Part shown: in pieces, positions 1 to 5,564 of the stretch
Layout of the letters: every line of letters begins with the position of its first letter
Numbering within the stretch: position 1 is the stretch's first letter
Source of the DNA: an uncultured Eubacteriales bacterium
GTDB taxonomy: Bacteria; Bacillota; Clostridia; Oscillospirales; Oscillospiraceae
Reading direction: 5' to 3'
Assembly: GCA_900545585.1 (NCBI GenBank)
Contig: UQZR01000041.1
Coordinates: 1 to 7,174 of the forward strand
DNA length: 7,174 nt
The notes under the pieces: model-generated
The model's database searches: none
What the model saw: only the letters and a program-made list of their open reading frames with translations
What the model was told of the DNA's origin: nothing
Position numbers and translations under genes: made by a program

Positions 1-27
1 CCGGCGTACTCCAGCCGCGCAGGAAGT

Positions 28-48
28 CTTGAAACCTGCGGTTTCAAG
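28..48. repeat. Small perfect stem-loop in the gene-free left edge
   Basis: CTTGAAAC (28-35) pairs perfectly with GTTTCAAG (41-48) around a five-base loop. No gene is visible in 1-257. The hairpin lacks a T run on either side, so it is not an obvious terminator. It belongs to the same hairpin-rich block as the next two entries. Confidence 0.6.
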
Positions 49-58
49 CAGACCTTTT

Positions 59-90
59 GGTCACTTTTGGGGCTGTGGCCAAAAGTGACC
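59..90. repeat. 12-bp perfect inverted repeat
   Basis: GGTCACTTTTGG (59-70) is the exact reverse complement of CCAAAAGTGACC (79-90), with an eight-base loop. This gives a strong cruciform or RNA hairpin. Its right arm runs into the direct repeat that starts at 81. From memory, similar 'aaaagtgacccgcgc' blocks recur between genes in Oscillospiraceae genomes; that is not verified here. Confidence 0.75.
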
Positions 91-214
91 CGCGCTCGGG
101 GACGCGGAACCCTCTCCTGCCGCTGTTGGAAGAAATGGGGCCGCCGGAGGCAAAAGCCCGAAAAAAGTGACCCGCGCTCGGAAGCGCGGAATATTCCTTT
201 TGCCGCCGGAGGCA
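81..214. repeat. Two-part imperfect direct repeat (intergenic repeat element)
   Basis: Positions 81-109 and 163-191 match at 26 of 29 bases (shared start AAAAGTGACCCGCGCTCGG). Each copy carries a small GC stem: CCGCG/CGCGG at 90-94/103-107, and CCGCGC/GCGCGG at 172-177/184-189. Each is followed by a second shared block, GCCGCCGGAGGCA, at 140-152 and 202-214. The order is therefore A-B-A-B with 59 and 39 bases between block starts. Open frames across this block exist only by virtue of its composition and look non-coding. It is best read as a dispersed intergenic repeat with two degenerate copies; no function can be assigned. Confidence 0.65.
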
Positions 215-222
215 TAAATCGC

Positions 223-252
223 AAAATCGGCGGGGCAGGGCCCCGCCGATTT
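223..252 (-). terminator. Rho-independent terminator of tadA
   Basis: On the minus strand a perfect 13-bp stem (224-236 with 240-252, three-base loop) begins 5 bases after the tadA stop codon. It ends in TTTT (226-223). The stem is very GC-rich (core CGGCGGGGC). The T run is short, but position and stability fit termination of the tadA transcript before the repeat block. Confidence 0.75.
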
Positions 253-257
253 ACCTC

Positions 258-707
258 CTATTTCTCCCGCATGGCCGCGAAAAACGCACTCAGCAGAGCG
301 CGGCTCTCCTGCCCGCAGATGCCGCCCACCAACTGGGGTCGGTGGGGGAATGCCTCCATAAAGAGGTTCAGCACCCCGCCGCAGGCGCCCATGGCCGCGT
401 CCCGTGCGCCGTAGAACACCCGCGCCACCCGCGCGTTGATAATGGCCCCCGCGCACATGGGGCAGGGCTCCAGCGTCACGTACAGGTCGCACCCCTCCAG
501 CCGCCAGGAGCCCAGCGCCGCGTTGGCCTGGGCCATGGCCTCCATCTCCGCGTGGGAGTACACGGCCTGCTTTTCTTCCCGCCGGTTCCGGCCCCGTCCG
601 ATAACCTCACCGTCCTTCACAATGACGCAGCCCACCGGCACCTCGCCGTGGGCCGCCGCCTCCCGTGCCAGGGCCAACGCCTGCTCCATATAGTCCCGAT
701 GCTCCAT
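258..707 (-). CDS. tadA: tRNA-specific adenosine deaminase TadA
   Basis: The product deaminates the wobble adenosine A34 of tRNA-Arg(ACG) to inosine in the cytoplasm, letting one tRNA read CGU, CGC and CGA. The 149-residue protein is of normal family length and is a complete zinc-dependent cytidine/deoxycytidylate-deaminase fold. Visible motifs are PVGCVIV (24-30), SHAE (zinc ligand H52, proton-shuttling E54) and PCPMCAGAI with zinc ligands C82 and C85. The later ACGGVLNLF segment (about 108-116) is also typical of TadA rather than free-nucleoside deaminases. The ATG start has AAAGGA (718-713) five bases upstream. The gene is divergent from yaaL-bofA and ends in its own hairpin, so it is probably monocistronic. 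I see no convincing sigma-A promoter in the 95-base gap. Confidence 0.95.
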   Translation of the reverse strand: MEHRDYMEQALALAREAAAHGEVPVGCVIVKDGEVIGRGRNRREEKQAVYSHAEMEAMAQANAALGSWRLEGCDLYVTLEPCPMCAGAIINARVARVFYGARDAAMGACGGVLNLFMEAFPHRPQLVGGICGQESRALLSAFFAAMREK

Positions 708-751
708 GTCTGTCCTTTCCGGGGGAACGCTGTCGCCCCTGATTAACGCCG

Positions 752-789
752 GTCATATTTGTCCAAACTATCCGTACACTGTATATGAC
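752..789. repeat. 7-bp inverted repeat spanning the yaaL promoter
   Basis: GTCATAT (752-758) and ATATGAC (783-789) are perfect inverted copies 24 bases apart. The left arm covers the proposed -35 element and the right arm lies near the start point, immediately before the ribosome site. It could be an operator or simply chance; nothing else supports a regulator. Confidence 0.4.
753..780 (+). promoter_or_regulatory. Sigma-E-like promoter for yaaL-bofA
   Basis: TCATATT (753-759) fits the sigma-E -35 pattern KMATATT at every position. Thirteen bases later CGTACACT (773-780) matches the -10 pattern CATACANT at all but one defined position. Transcription would begin near 786-788, just ahead of the GGAGGA ribosome site (791-796). 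In Bacillus subtilis bofA is known to be expressed in the mother cell under sigma-E, which agrees. The alternative sigma-A reading (TTGTCC, 17 bases, TATATG at 782) would start transcription inside the ribosome site, so it is less likely. The consensus is recalled from B. subtilis and may differ in Clostridia. Confidence 0.5.
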
Positions 790-802
790 GGGAGGAATCA
801 CC

Positions 803-1132
803 ATGGCCAAACGACCCACCACCGATCCTGCGCTCCGCGATCTGAAGCAGGAGCTGCTCCGCACTACCGACGCTCTGAAGGACGCCTACACCCGCTTCAA
901 CTGTGTCTGCGACTCGGAGCTCATCGAAGCCAGTATCTACGAGATCAGCGCCCTGAAGGCCCGCTGCAACTACCTGCTGCGCCGCATCAAGGAGCTCAGC
1001 GGTGAGGCGGTGCCCTCCGCCATTCCCCGCGCCCGACCGGTACAGGCTGCTGCGGCGGCCGCCTCCGCGCCGGAGGAGACCCCCTGCATGGCTGCCGGCG
1101 CCATGAAAGGAGGGGACACATGTCGCTCATAG
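803..1132 (+). CDS. yaaL: YaaL/DUF2508 family protein
   Basis: Small protein of unknown biochemical role, 109 residues. The DUF2508-like core covers about residues 11-65: a helical pattern with AYTRFN (28-33), D37-S-E-L-I, IYEISALKARCNYLLRRIKEL (split here as I45 to L65). The Y-x-L-N/A-A-x-x-R-x-N-Y-L-L signature is what I recognise. Bacillus YaaL is about 74 residues, so the Ala/Pro-rich tail from residue 66 is an extension, probably disordered. The start at 803 is preferred over ATG 785 because GGAGGA (791-796) sits six bases before it. The stop codon overlaps bofA by 13 bases, so translation is probably coupled. In B. subtilis yaaL also directly precedes bofA, which supports the call. Function, possibly sporulation-linked, is unknown. 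Confidence 0.8.
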   Translation: MAKRPTTDPALRDLKQELLRTTDALKDAYTRFNCVCDSELIEASIYEISALKARCNYLLRRIKELSGEAVPSAIPRARPVQAAAAAASAPEETPCMAAGAMKGGDTCRS

Positions 1133-1386
1133 AGAAATGCGCGCTGGGGCTGGTGCTGCTGTTTCTGCTGGTGGCCTGCCTGCGCCTGCTGCGTCAGCCG
1201 CTGAAGCTGGCGCTGCGTGTACTTATCAACAGCGCCCTGGGCTTCTGCGCTCTGTGGCTGCTGAATCTCACCACCGCCGTCACCGGCATGTCCCTGGGCC
1301 TGAACCTGTTCAACGCCCTGACCATCGGCGTGCTGGGCGTCCCCGGACTGGGCCTGCTGCTGCTTTTGAAGTGGGTGCTGGTATAG
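1120..1386 (+). CDS. bofA: BofA-like pro-sigma-K processing inhibitor
   Basis: An 88-residue, very hydrophobic membrane protein. In B. subtilis BofA, with SpoIVFA, holds the intramembrane protease SpoIVFB inactive in the outer forespore membrane, delaying cleavage of pro-sigma-K until the forespore signals. Hydrophobic segments lie at about 5-24, 30-50 and 62-88. Conserved features include N49 and N62, aligning by eye with N48 and N61 of the B. subtilis protein, and the LGVPG turn (72-76) followed by LLLLLKWVLV at the C-terminus. The position of B. subtilis T64 is N65 here. The ribosome site AAAGGAGGGG lies inside the end of yaaL. Many Clostridia keep BofA-family proteins without the full SpoIVF set, so the family is secure but the exact role is not. 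Confidence 0.85.
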   Translation: MSLIEKCALGLVLLFLLVACLRLLRQPLKLALRVLINSALGFCALWLLNLTTAVTGMSLGLNLFNALTIGVLGVPGLGLLLLLKWVLV

Positions 1387-1394
1387 CGTCCCCG

Positions 1395-3131
1395 TCAGAG
1401 TCTCAGCTTCCCGTTGATCCGCCGCATGCGGTCCGCATCGGGCTTGCACACCCGCCGGTCGAACGTCAGAAGCCCGTTGACCTCATCCTCCACATCGCTG
1501 ACCTGGGTATAGACTGCCGCTGACAGCCCCTGGGACGCGATGAGGGGGATGACTTCGTTTTCGTACAGCTTTTCCACCGCGTCCATCCAGCTGTCCGCAT
1601 CCTTGTACGCCCGATAGCCGAAGGACTTCTCCGTGGTATAGTGCCCCGCCACCGGCAGGCTGTACCCGCCGAACTCCGTCAGCGCCAGGGCCCGACGCCC
1701 ATCGTGCTTCATCCGCACAGGCTTGTAGTACACGTGATAGGATCGCAGGTCCCCCGCGCCCTGATCGTGCCAGCCGGAGGCGTGGTCGATGAGCCGCGTG
1801 GGGTCCAGTGCGCGCACCTTCTCCGCCATCCGCGCCGCGTTGAACTGGCCCCAGCCCTCGTTGAACGGTACCCACAGGCAAAGGCTCACGCAGTTTCGCA
1901 GCAGCTCCACGGTGCCCTCCAGCTCCCGCTCGTACTGCCTCCGCCCCGCTTCACCGGCCCTGCCGAACCGGCGGGAGGGCGCGTCCTTAAGATGGACGCC
2001 GAGAAACGGCAGCACCTGGGTGTACAGCGGCTCAAAGCTCTCGAAGCCGGACACCATGTCCTGCCACACCAGCATCCCCAGCCGGTCGCAGTGGTAGTAC
2101 CACCGCAGCGGCTCGATCTTGATGTGCTTGCGCAGCATGTTGAAGCCCAACTCCTTCATGGTGCGGATGTCGTAGACCATGGCCTCGTCCGATGGCGGGG
2201 TGTACAGTCCGTCGGACCAGTACCCCTGATCCAGCAGCCCCGTCTGGAAATACGGCTCGTTGTTCAGGGCCAGCACCTGCCGCCCCTGATGCTCCACGAG
2301 GGAGAATTTCCGCATGCCGAAATAGCTGGCGACGCGGTCCTCTCCCAGCGTGATGTTCACGTCGTACAAAAACGGGTCCTCCGGCGACCAGGGCCGCAGG
2401 TGCGCCGCCGGAATGACGGACACGCCATCGCCGTTTTCATCGGCCCGGCCCTCCGCGATCACCGTATCGCCGGCCCGCACCGTGACGCAGGCGCCCTCCG
2501 CCGCGTCCGCCTCGATGTGCCAGCGCAGCACTCCCGCGTCCAGATCCGGCGTCAGCCGGATGTTTTTCACGTAGTTCCCCGGCACGCTCTCCAGCCACAC
2601 CGTCTGCCAGATGCCGCTGGTGGCGGTGTACCAGATGCCGCCCCGCTGATAGCGCTGCTTGCCCATACCGTACACGCCGCCTGCGGCGTCGTCGGTGACG
2701 GCCGCCGTCAGCCGGTTCTCGCCGTTATTCAGCAGCGCCGTCACGTCCAGGCAGAACGGCAGATAGCCGCCCTCATGGCGGCCCGCCTCCTGCCCGTTCA
2801 CCAGCACGCGGCAGCACTGATCCACCGCGCCGAAGTGCAGCAGCACCCGCTCCCGCCGGAAGCCCTGCGGCAGGGTAAACGTCCGCTCGTACCGCAGCGT
2901 CTCGCCGCTTCGCAGCTGGAAGCCGCAGCCGGATAACAGGCTCTCCGGCGCAAAGGGCACCAGTATCTTTCCGGTGCTGCGGCGGGTCTGCCCGTCCCCG
3001 TCCTCCACCGCATAGTCCCACAGGCCGTTGAGGCACAGATAGCTGTCCCTCACCAGCTGGGGCCGCGGGTACTCCGGCAGGGGGCACGTCTTATCCACCG
3101 CCTCGCCCCAGGGCGTATAGAGCCGCTTCAT
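1395..3131 (-). CDS. Glycoside hydrolase family 2 protein
   Basis: A 578-residue retaining beta-glycosidase with the three-domain GH2 plan: an N-terminal jelly-roll sugar-binding domain (about 30-185, with LNGLWDY at 34-40, RYERTF at 80-85 and VLVNGQEAGRHEGGY from 108), an immunoglobulin-like sandwich (about 186-280) and a TIM barrel (about 285-578). The proposed acid/base is E425 in VPFNEGWG and the nucleophile E486 in LTEFGG, so both catalytic residues are present. No signal peptide or membrane segment is seen, so it acts in the cytoplasm on imported oligosaccharides or glycosides. Substrate (beta-galactoside, beta-glucuronide or other) cannot be told from sequence. It starts one base after the ttcA stop with GAAGGAGGAG inside the ttcA end, indicating coupled translation. 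No transporter or sugar regulator is adjacent. Confidence 0.9.
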   Translation of the reverse strand: MKRLYTPWGEAVDKTCPLPEYPRPQLVRDSYLCLNGLWDYAVEDGDGQTRRSTGKILVPFAPESLLSGCGFQLRSGETLRYERTFTLPQGFRRERVLLHFGAVDQCCRVLVNGQEAGRHEGGYLPFCLDVTALLNNGENRLTAAVTDDAAGGVYGMGKQRYQRGGIWYTATSGIWQTVWLESVPGNYVKNIRLTPDLDAGVLRWHIEADAAEGACVTVRAGDTVIAEGRADENGDGVSVIPAAHLRPWSPEDPFLYDVNITLGEDRVASYFGMRKFSLVEHQGRQVLALNNEPYFQTGLLDQGYWSDGLYTPPSDEAMVYDIRTMKELGFNMLRKHIKIEPLRWYYHCDRLGMLVWQDMVSGFESFEPLYTQVLPFLGVHLKDAPSRRFGRAGEAGRRQYERELEGTVELLRNCVSLCLWVPFNEGWGQFNAARMAEKVRALDPTRLIDHASGWHDQGAGDLRSYHVYYKPVRMKHDGRRALALTEFGGYSLPVAGHYTTEKSFGYRAYKDADSWMDAVEKLYENEVIPLIASQGLSAAVYTQVSDVEDEVNGLLTFDRRVCKPDADRMRRINGKLRL

Positions 3132-3132
3132 G

Positions 3133-3858
3133 TCACCGCTCCTCCTTCGTCAGATCCCAGCCGTACAGCGGATAGCGCTGCACCGCACCGAACAGCTTCT
3201 TCTTCAGATCGGGGTACCGCTCCTCCAGCGATGCGATAAGCTCCTTCACCTCCTGGCGACGGCTGTGCCCGTCCATAGGGCAGGTATTTTTCACCACCGG
3301 CAGACAGAGCTTTGCCGCCATGCGCCGGATGTCCGCCTCCTGGCAGTACAGCAGGGGCCGGATCTGGGTGATGCCCGTCCGGTCCAGATACGTCACCGGC
3401 TGGAAGCACCCCAGCCGTCCCTCGAACAGCAGGTTCATCAACAGGGTCTCCACCGCATCGTCGTAGTGATGGCCCAGCGCGATCTTATGGATGCCCCGTT
3501 CCGTCAGGGCCGTATTCAGGCTGCCCCGCCGCAGCTTGGCGCACAGGGAGCAGGGGTTCTTCTCCTGCCGCTCTTGAAACACAATGTCGTACACCGGCAC
3601 CGCGATGCGGATGTACGGCACGTGCAGCTTTTCGCAGTAATCCGCCACCGGCTCAAAGCTCATGCCCGGCATCCCCGTCTCCAGCGTGATGGCCTGCACC
3701 TCAAACGGCTTGGGGTAGAATTCCCGCAGCCGCGCCAGCGCCGCCAGCGTCAGCAGGCTGTCCTTGCCGCCGGATACGCCCACGGCCACGGTCTCTCCCG
3801 CCTCGATCATGTTGTAGTCCTCCACACAGCGCCGGACCAGGCCCAGGATATGCTGCAC
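3133..3858 (-). CDS. ttcA: TtcA-family tRNA 2-thiocytidine synthetase
   Basis: Predicted cytoplasmic PP-loop ATPase that adenylates and thiolates a tRNA cytidine (C32 in Escherichia coli TtcA) using a [4Fe-4S] cluster. With the GTG start at 3858 the protein has 241 residues, shorter than E. coli TtcA (about 311). It has the PP-loop SGGKDS (29-34), the cluster motif NPCSLCAKLRRG with C103 and C106, GHHYDDAVET from 129, and a third candidate cluster ligand C193 in KNTCPMDG. GTG 3858 is chosen because GGGAGGG lies seven bases upstream and homology begins there. The open frame continues upstream to ATG 3957, but that stretch is AT-rich promoter DNA coding for an unlikely hydrophobic tail. The precise tRNA target in Firmicutes members of this family is not settled. 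It forms a unit with the downstream GH2 gene. Confidence 0.85.
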   Translation of the reverse strand: MQHILGLVRRCVEDYNMIEAGETVAVGVSGGKDSLLTLAALARLREFYPKPFEVQAITLETGMPGMSFEPVADYCEKLHVPYIRIAVPVYDIVFQERQEKNPCSLCAKLRRGSLNTALTERGIHKIALGHHYDDAVETLLMNLLFEGRLGCFQPVTYLDRTGITQIRPLLYCQEADIRRMAAKLCLPVVKNTCPMDGHSRRQEVKELIASLEERYPDLKKKLFGAVQRYPLYGWDLTKEER

Positions 3859-3964
3859 GCGGCATCCCTCCCGTAAAAAATGAATTTGCGTTTTAAGAAA
3901 ACAAGAGAAAAACAGAGCTATAAAGAGAAAACAGCAGATGTTCTTGCCGTAAATCAAATCAATG

Positions 3965-3993
3965 TTGACATTCTCTCCGCGCTATGCTATAAA
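3965..3993 (+). promoter_or_regulatory. Strong sigma-A promoter of rplM-rpsI
   Basis: A perfect -35 box TTGACA (3965-3970) is followed by a 17-base spacer and TATAAA (3988-3993). TGC directly before the -10 (3985-3987) makes it an extended -10. The predicted start is near 4000, leaving about 90 bases of leader. This is the strength expected for a ribosomal protein operon. I could not find an equally clear promoter for the divergent ttcA in the same 232-base gap. Confidence 0.85.
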
Positions 3994-4000
3994 TATCATT

Positions 4001-4046
4001 GCGCGTTCAGTGCGCTTTCTCTGTCCCGATTTTAGCAAGGGCACAC
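4001..4046 (+). promoter_or_regulatory. Structured 5' leader of rplM, possible L13 autoregulatory element
   Basis: Right after the predicted start site, GCGC (4001-4004) can pair with GCGC (4012-4015). Then TGTCCC (4022-4027) pairs with GGGCACA (4039-4045) with one bulged C. Firmicutes rplM leaders are known to hold an L13-binding autoregulatory structure, so this is a reasonable place for one. I cannot confirm a match to the known consensus by eye, and the stems are short. Confidence 0.3.
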
Positions 4047-4090
4047 GGAAATGTAAAGCATACATTATAATAAATTGGAGGAAGAAAACC

Positions 4091-4516
4091 ATGTCCACTT
4101 TCATGGCAAACAAGGCCAACATCGAGCGCAAGTGGTACGTCGTTGACGCCGCCGGCAAGCCTCTGGGCAAGACCGCCGTCATCGTGGCCGACCTGCTGCG
4201 CGGTAAGGGCAAAGTCACCTATACCCCCCATGCCGACTGCGGCGACAACGTCATCGTCATCAACGCCGGCAAGGCCATCCTGACCGGCAACAAGATGGAG
4301 CAGAAGTACTATCGTACCCACTCCGGCTGGGTGGGCGGTCTGAAGGAGACCAAGTACCGCATCCTGATGCAGGACAAGCCCGAGCTGGCCATGCGCGTGG
4401 CCGTCCGCGGCATGATGCCCCGCAACATCGTCACCAAGGACTCTCTGAAGCGTCTGCACATCTATGCCGGCGAGCAGCACGATCATGCCGCTCAGAAGCC
4501 CGAGCTGGTCAAGTAA
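4091..4516 (+). CDS. rplM: 50S ribosomal protein L13
   Basis: Early-assembly protein of the large ribosomal subunit that binds 23S rRNA. The 141-residue product is of normal length. Recognisable parts are the N-terminal ERKWYVVDAAGKPLGK (12-27), NVIVINAGK in the centre, the signature AVRGMMPRN and the C-terminal LHIYAGEQHDHAAQKPE. ATG 4091 is chosen since GGAGGAAG (4077-4084) is six bases upstream; the in-frame ATG at 3962 lies in the promoter region and is rejected. The stop codon TAA (4514-4516) overlaps the ribosome site of rpsI, with 14 bases between the two genes. Confidence 0.97.
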   Translation: MSTFMANKANIERKWYVVDAAGKPLGKTAVIVADLLRGKGKVTYTPHADCGDNVIVINAGKAILTGNKMEQKYYRTHSGWVGGLKETKYRILMQDKPELAMRVAVRGMMPRNIVTKDSLKRLHIYAGEQHDHAAQKPELVK

Positions 4517-4530
4517 GGAGGAGAAAGAGA

Positions 4531-4935
4531 ATGTATCAGTCCAAGAACCCCTACAAGTACGGCACTGGCCGCCGCAAGTCCTCCGTTGCCCGCGTGCACC
4601 TGTTTGAGAACGGCACCGGCTCCATCACCATCAACGGCCGCGACATCGACGAGTACTTCGGTCTGGAGACTCTGAAGATGGTGGTCCGTCAGCCCCTGAA
4701 CGCCACCAACACCCTGGGCAAGGTGGACATCGTTGCCACCGTCGAGGGCGGCGGCGTGTCCGGCCAGGCCGGCGCTCTGCGTCACGGCATCAGCCGCGCC
4801 CTGCTGCTGGTGAATCCCGAGTACCGCGCCATCCTGAAGAAGGCCGGTTTCCTGACCCGCGATCCTCGTATGAAGGAGCGCAAGAAGTACGGCCTCAAAG
4901 CCGCTCGTCGCGCGCCTCAGTTCTCCAAGAGATAA
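4531..4935 (+). CDS. rpsI: 30S ribosomal protein S9
   Basis: Small-subunit head protein whose C-terminal tail reaches the P-site tRNA. The product has 134 residues, matching the usual size. It has the typical start YGTGRRKSSVARV, the central GGGVSGQAGALRHGISRAL and the basic C-terminus RRAPQFSKR, ending in the invariant Lys-Arg. AAGGAGGAG (4515-4523) is seven bases upstream of the ATG. It is cotranscribed with rplM and ends 30 bases before a strong terminator. The gene is intact at its 3' end even though mobile DNA seems to begin shortly downstream. Confidence 0.97.
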   Translation: MYQSKNPYKYGTGRRKSSVARVHLFENGTGSITINGRDIDEYFGLETLKMVVRQPLNATNTLGKVDIVATVEGGGVSGQAGALRHGISRALLLVNPEYRAILKKAGFLTRDPRMKERKKYGLKAARRAPQFSKR

Positions 4936-4965
4936 CAGGCCCGACAAACCAATTCAAAAATGCTC

Positions 4966-5005
4966 AAAAAGCCCGGAACCATGCGGTTTTCCGGGCTTTT
5001 TCCTT
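4966..5005 (+). terminator. Rho-independent terminator of rplM-rpsI
   Basis: A 13-bp perfect stem (4966-4978 with 4989-5001, core GCCCGGAA/TTCCGGGC) carries A and T tracts on its two flanks, so it ends in CTTTTTCC and could also work in reverse. It closes the ribosomal operon. Confidence 0.92.
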
Positions 5006-5039
5006 TCCAAAAAGTCTGTTGTCCTTTGTCTGGTTTTGG

Positions 5040-5273
5040 CAGGATTTGACCTCGCCTGACCCGGTTTTTCTTGATTAATAATGGGGCAACAGGCCCTTTT
5101 TGACCCCGTTATGATTAAAAAATGGGGCAACTGCGAGCCGAAATCGGGGTGTTTTAGAGGGCATTTTCCCCTTCATTTTTTCGATCCCATGACGGCCTGT
5201 GTGAGAGGTTTTTCTTTTGAAGGGGATGTCCTGATTTGTCAGGATTTGACCAAACCGAATCCAGTTTATCTTG
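5040..5273. repeat. 34-bp imperfect direct repeat, copies 200 bp apart
   Basis: Copies at 5040-5073 and 5240-5273 share the identical first 12 bases CAGGATTTGACC and match at about 26 of 34 positions, ending in a shared TCTTG. The second copy is preceded by a short perfect hairpin, TCCTGA (5229-5234) with TCAGGA (5239-5244). A further related TTTGACC-like site occurs at 5098-5105. Placement at the proposed element end suggests recombinase or accessory-factor binding sites, but that is inference. Confidence 0.6.
5072..5131. repeat. Two near-identical ~20-bp direct repeats
   Basis: TGATTAATAATGGGGCAAC (5072-5090) and TGATTAAAAAATGGGGCAAC (5112-5131) differ by one substitution and one inserted A. 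Each is preceded by a TGACCC sequence (5057-5062 and 5101-5106), so the repeated unit is about 33 bases long. Spaced direct repeats of this size next to an element end resemble arm-type integrase sites or iterons. Confidence 0.7.
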
Positions 5274-5323
5274 TCCTTCTGAGTTGCCGCTGCTGTGTTT
5301 CAAGTGGATGAACTCTCGCACAT

Positions 5324-5353
5324 TTGCGGCGTAGCGTTCCTTCCATATATACT
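5324..5353 (+). promoter_or_regulatory. Promoter for the 54-residue protein gene
   Basis: TTGCGG (5324-5329), an 18-base spacer and TATACT (5348-5353) make a reasonable sigma-A promoter. The start point would be about 5360, just before AAAGGAGGA (5362-5370). The -35 overlaps the right arm of an imperfect hairpin (GCCGC 5286-5290 with GCGGC 5326-5330, and TGTG 5294-5297 with CACA 5319-5322), which might matter for regulation. Confidence 0.5.
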
Positions 5354-5377
5354 GAAAGCGTAAAGGAGGAACGCCCT

Positions 5378-5542
5378 ATGAAAAAACGGAAATTTAAGAT
5401 AACCCTCACCCCCGCCGAGAACAGCATTGTGATCCAGAGCCTGAATCACCTGCGCAATACCATGCTCCGTGAAAACCGGGACACCGGCTGCCTGGATGAA
5501 CTTCTGCTCAAAGCCATGTGCGCCCCGGTGAAGAAGATGTAA
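5378..5542 (+). CDS. Conserved small hypothetical protein of conjugative elements (54 aa)
   Basis: A 54-residue basic protein starting MKKRKFKITLTPAEN and ending PVKKM. The ATG has AAAGGAGGA (5362-5370) seven bases upstream, and a promoter and a strong terminator bracket it, so it is a real single-gene transcription unit. From memory, near-identical small proteins occur just upstream of parA in Clostridia conjugative elements; I know of no assigned function. The sequence is a short basic N-terminus followed by one or two predicted helices (about residues 12-47); there is no signal peptide, membrane segment or zinc motif (C38 and C47 only). A small DNA-binding or regulatory role is possible but unsupported. 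Confidence 0.7.
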   Translation: MKKRKFKITLTPAENSIVIQSLNHLRNTMLRENRDTGCLDELLLKAMCAPVKKM

Positions 5543-5564
5543 AATTACATATCGCTGCTTGATG

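Noticed and set aside
61..492. Overlapping open frames in the left edge on both strands
   Set aside because: They run through hairpins and repeats, have Arg/Gly/Pro-rich products without ribosome sites, and overlap tadA in another frame.
708..802. Signal recognition particle RNA near tadA, as in Bacillus
   Set aside because: Neither this gap nor 1-257 contains the conserved SRP RNA tetraloop region (GGTCAGG...GGAAGG... type sequence).
1641..2936. A 431-codon open frame antisense to the GH2 gene
   Set aside because: Composition shadow of a GC-rich gene; His/Gln/Arg-rich product with no recognisable motifs, whereas the GH2 frame has both catalytic glutamates.
3130..3876. A 248-codon open frame antisense to ttcA
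   Set aside because: Same shadow effect; the ttcA strand carries the PP-loop and cysteine motifs.
3859..3957. N-terminal extension of ttcA to ATG 3957
   Set aside because: AT-rich promoter-like DNA with no ribosome site; the GTG at 3858 has a good one and matches where family similarity begins.
3962..4090. N-terminal extension of rplM
   Set aside because: Overlaps the TTGACA/TATAAA promoter and the leader; the normal L13 start is at 4091.
5040..5273. CRISPR array
   Set aside because: Only two copies of each repeat, unequal spacing and imperfect identity, with no cas genes.
5081..5311. A 76-codon open frame between rpsI and the small gene
   Set aside because: No ribosome site, begins inside one of the direct repeats, and the product has no recognisable features.
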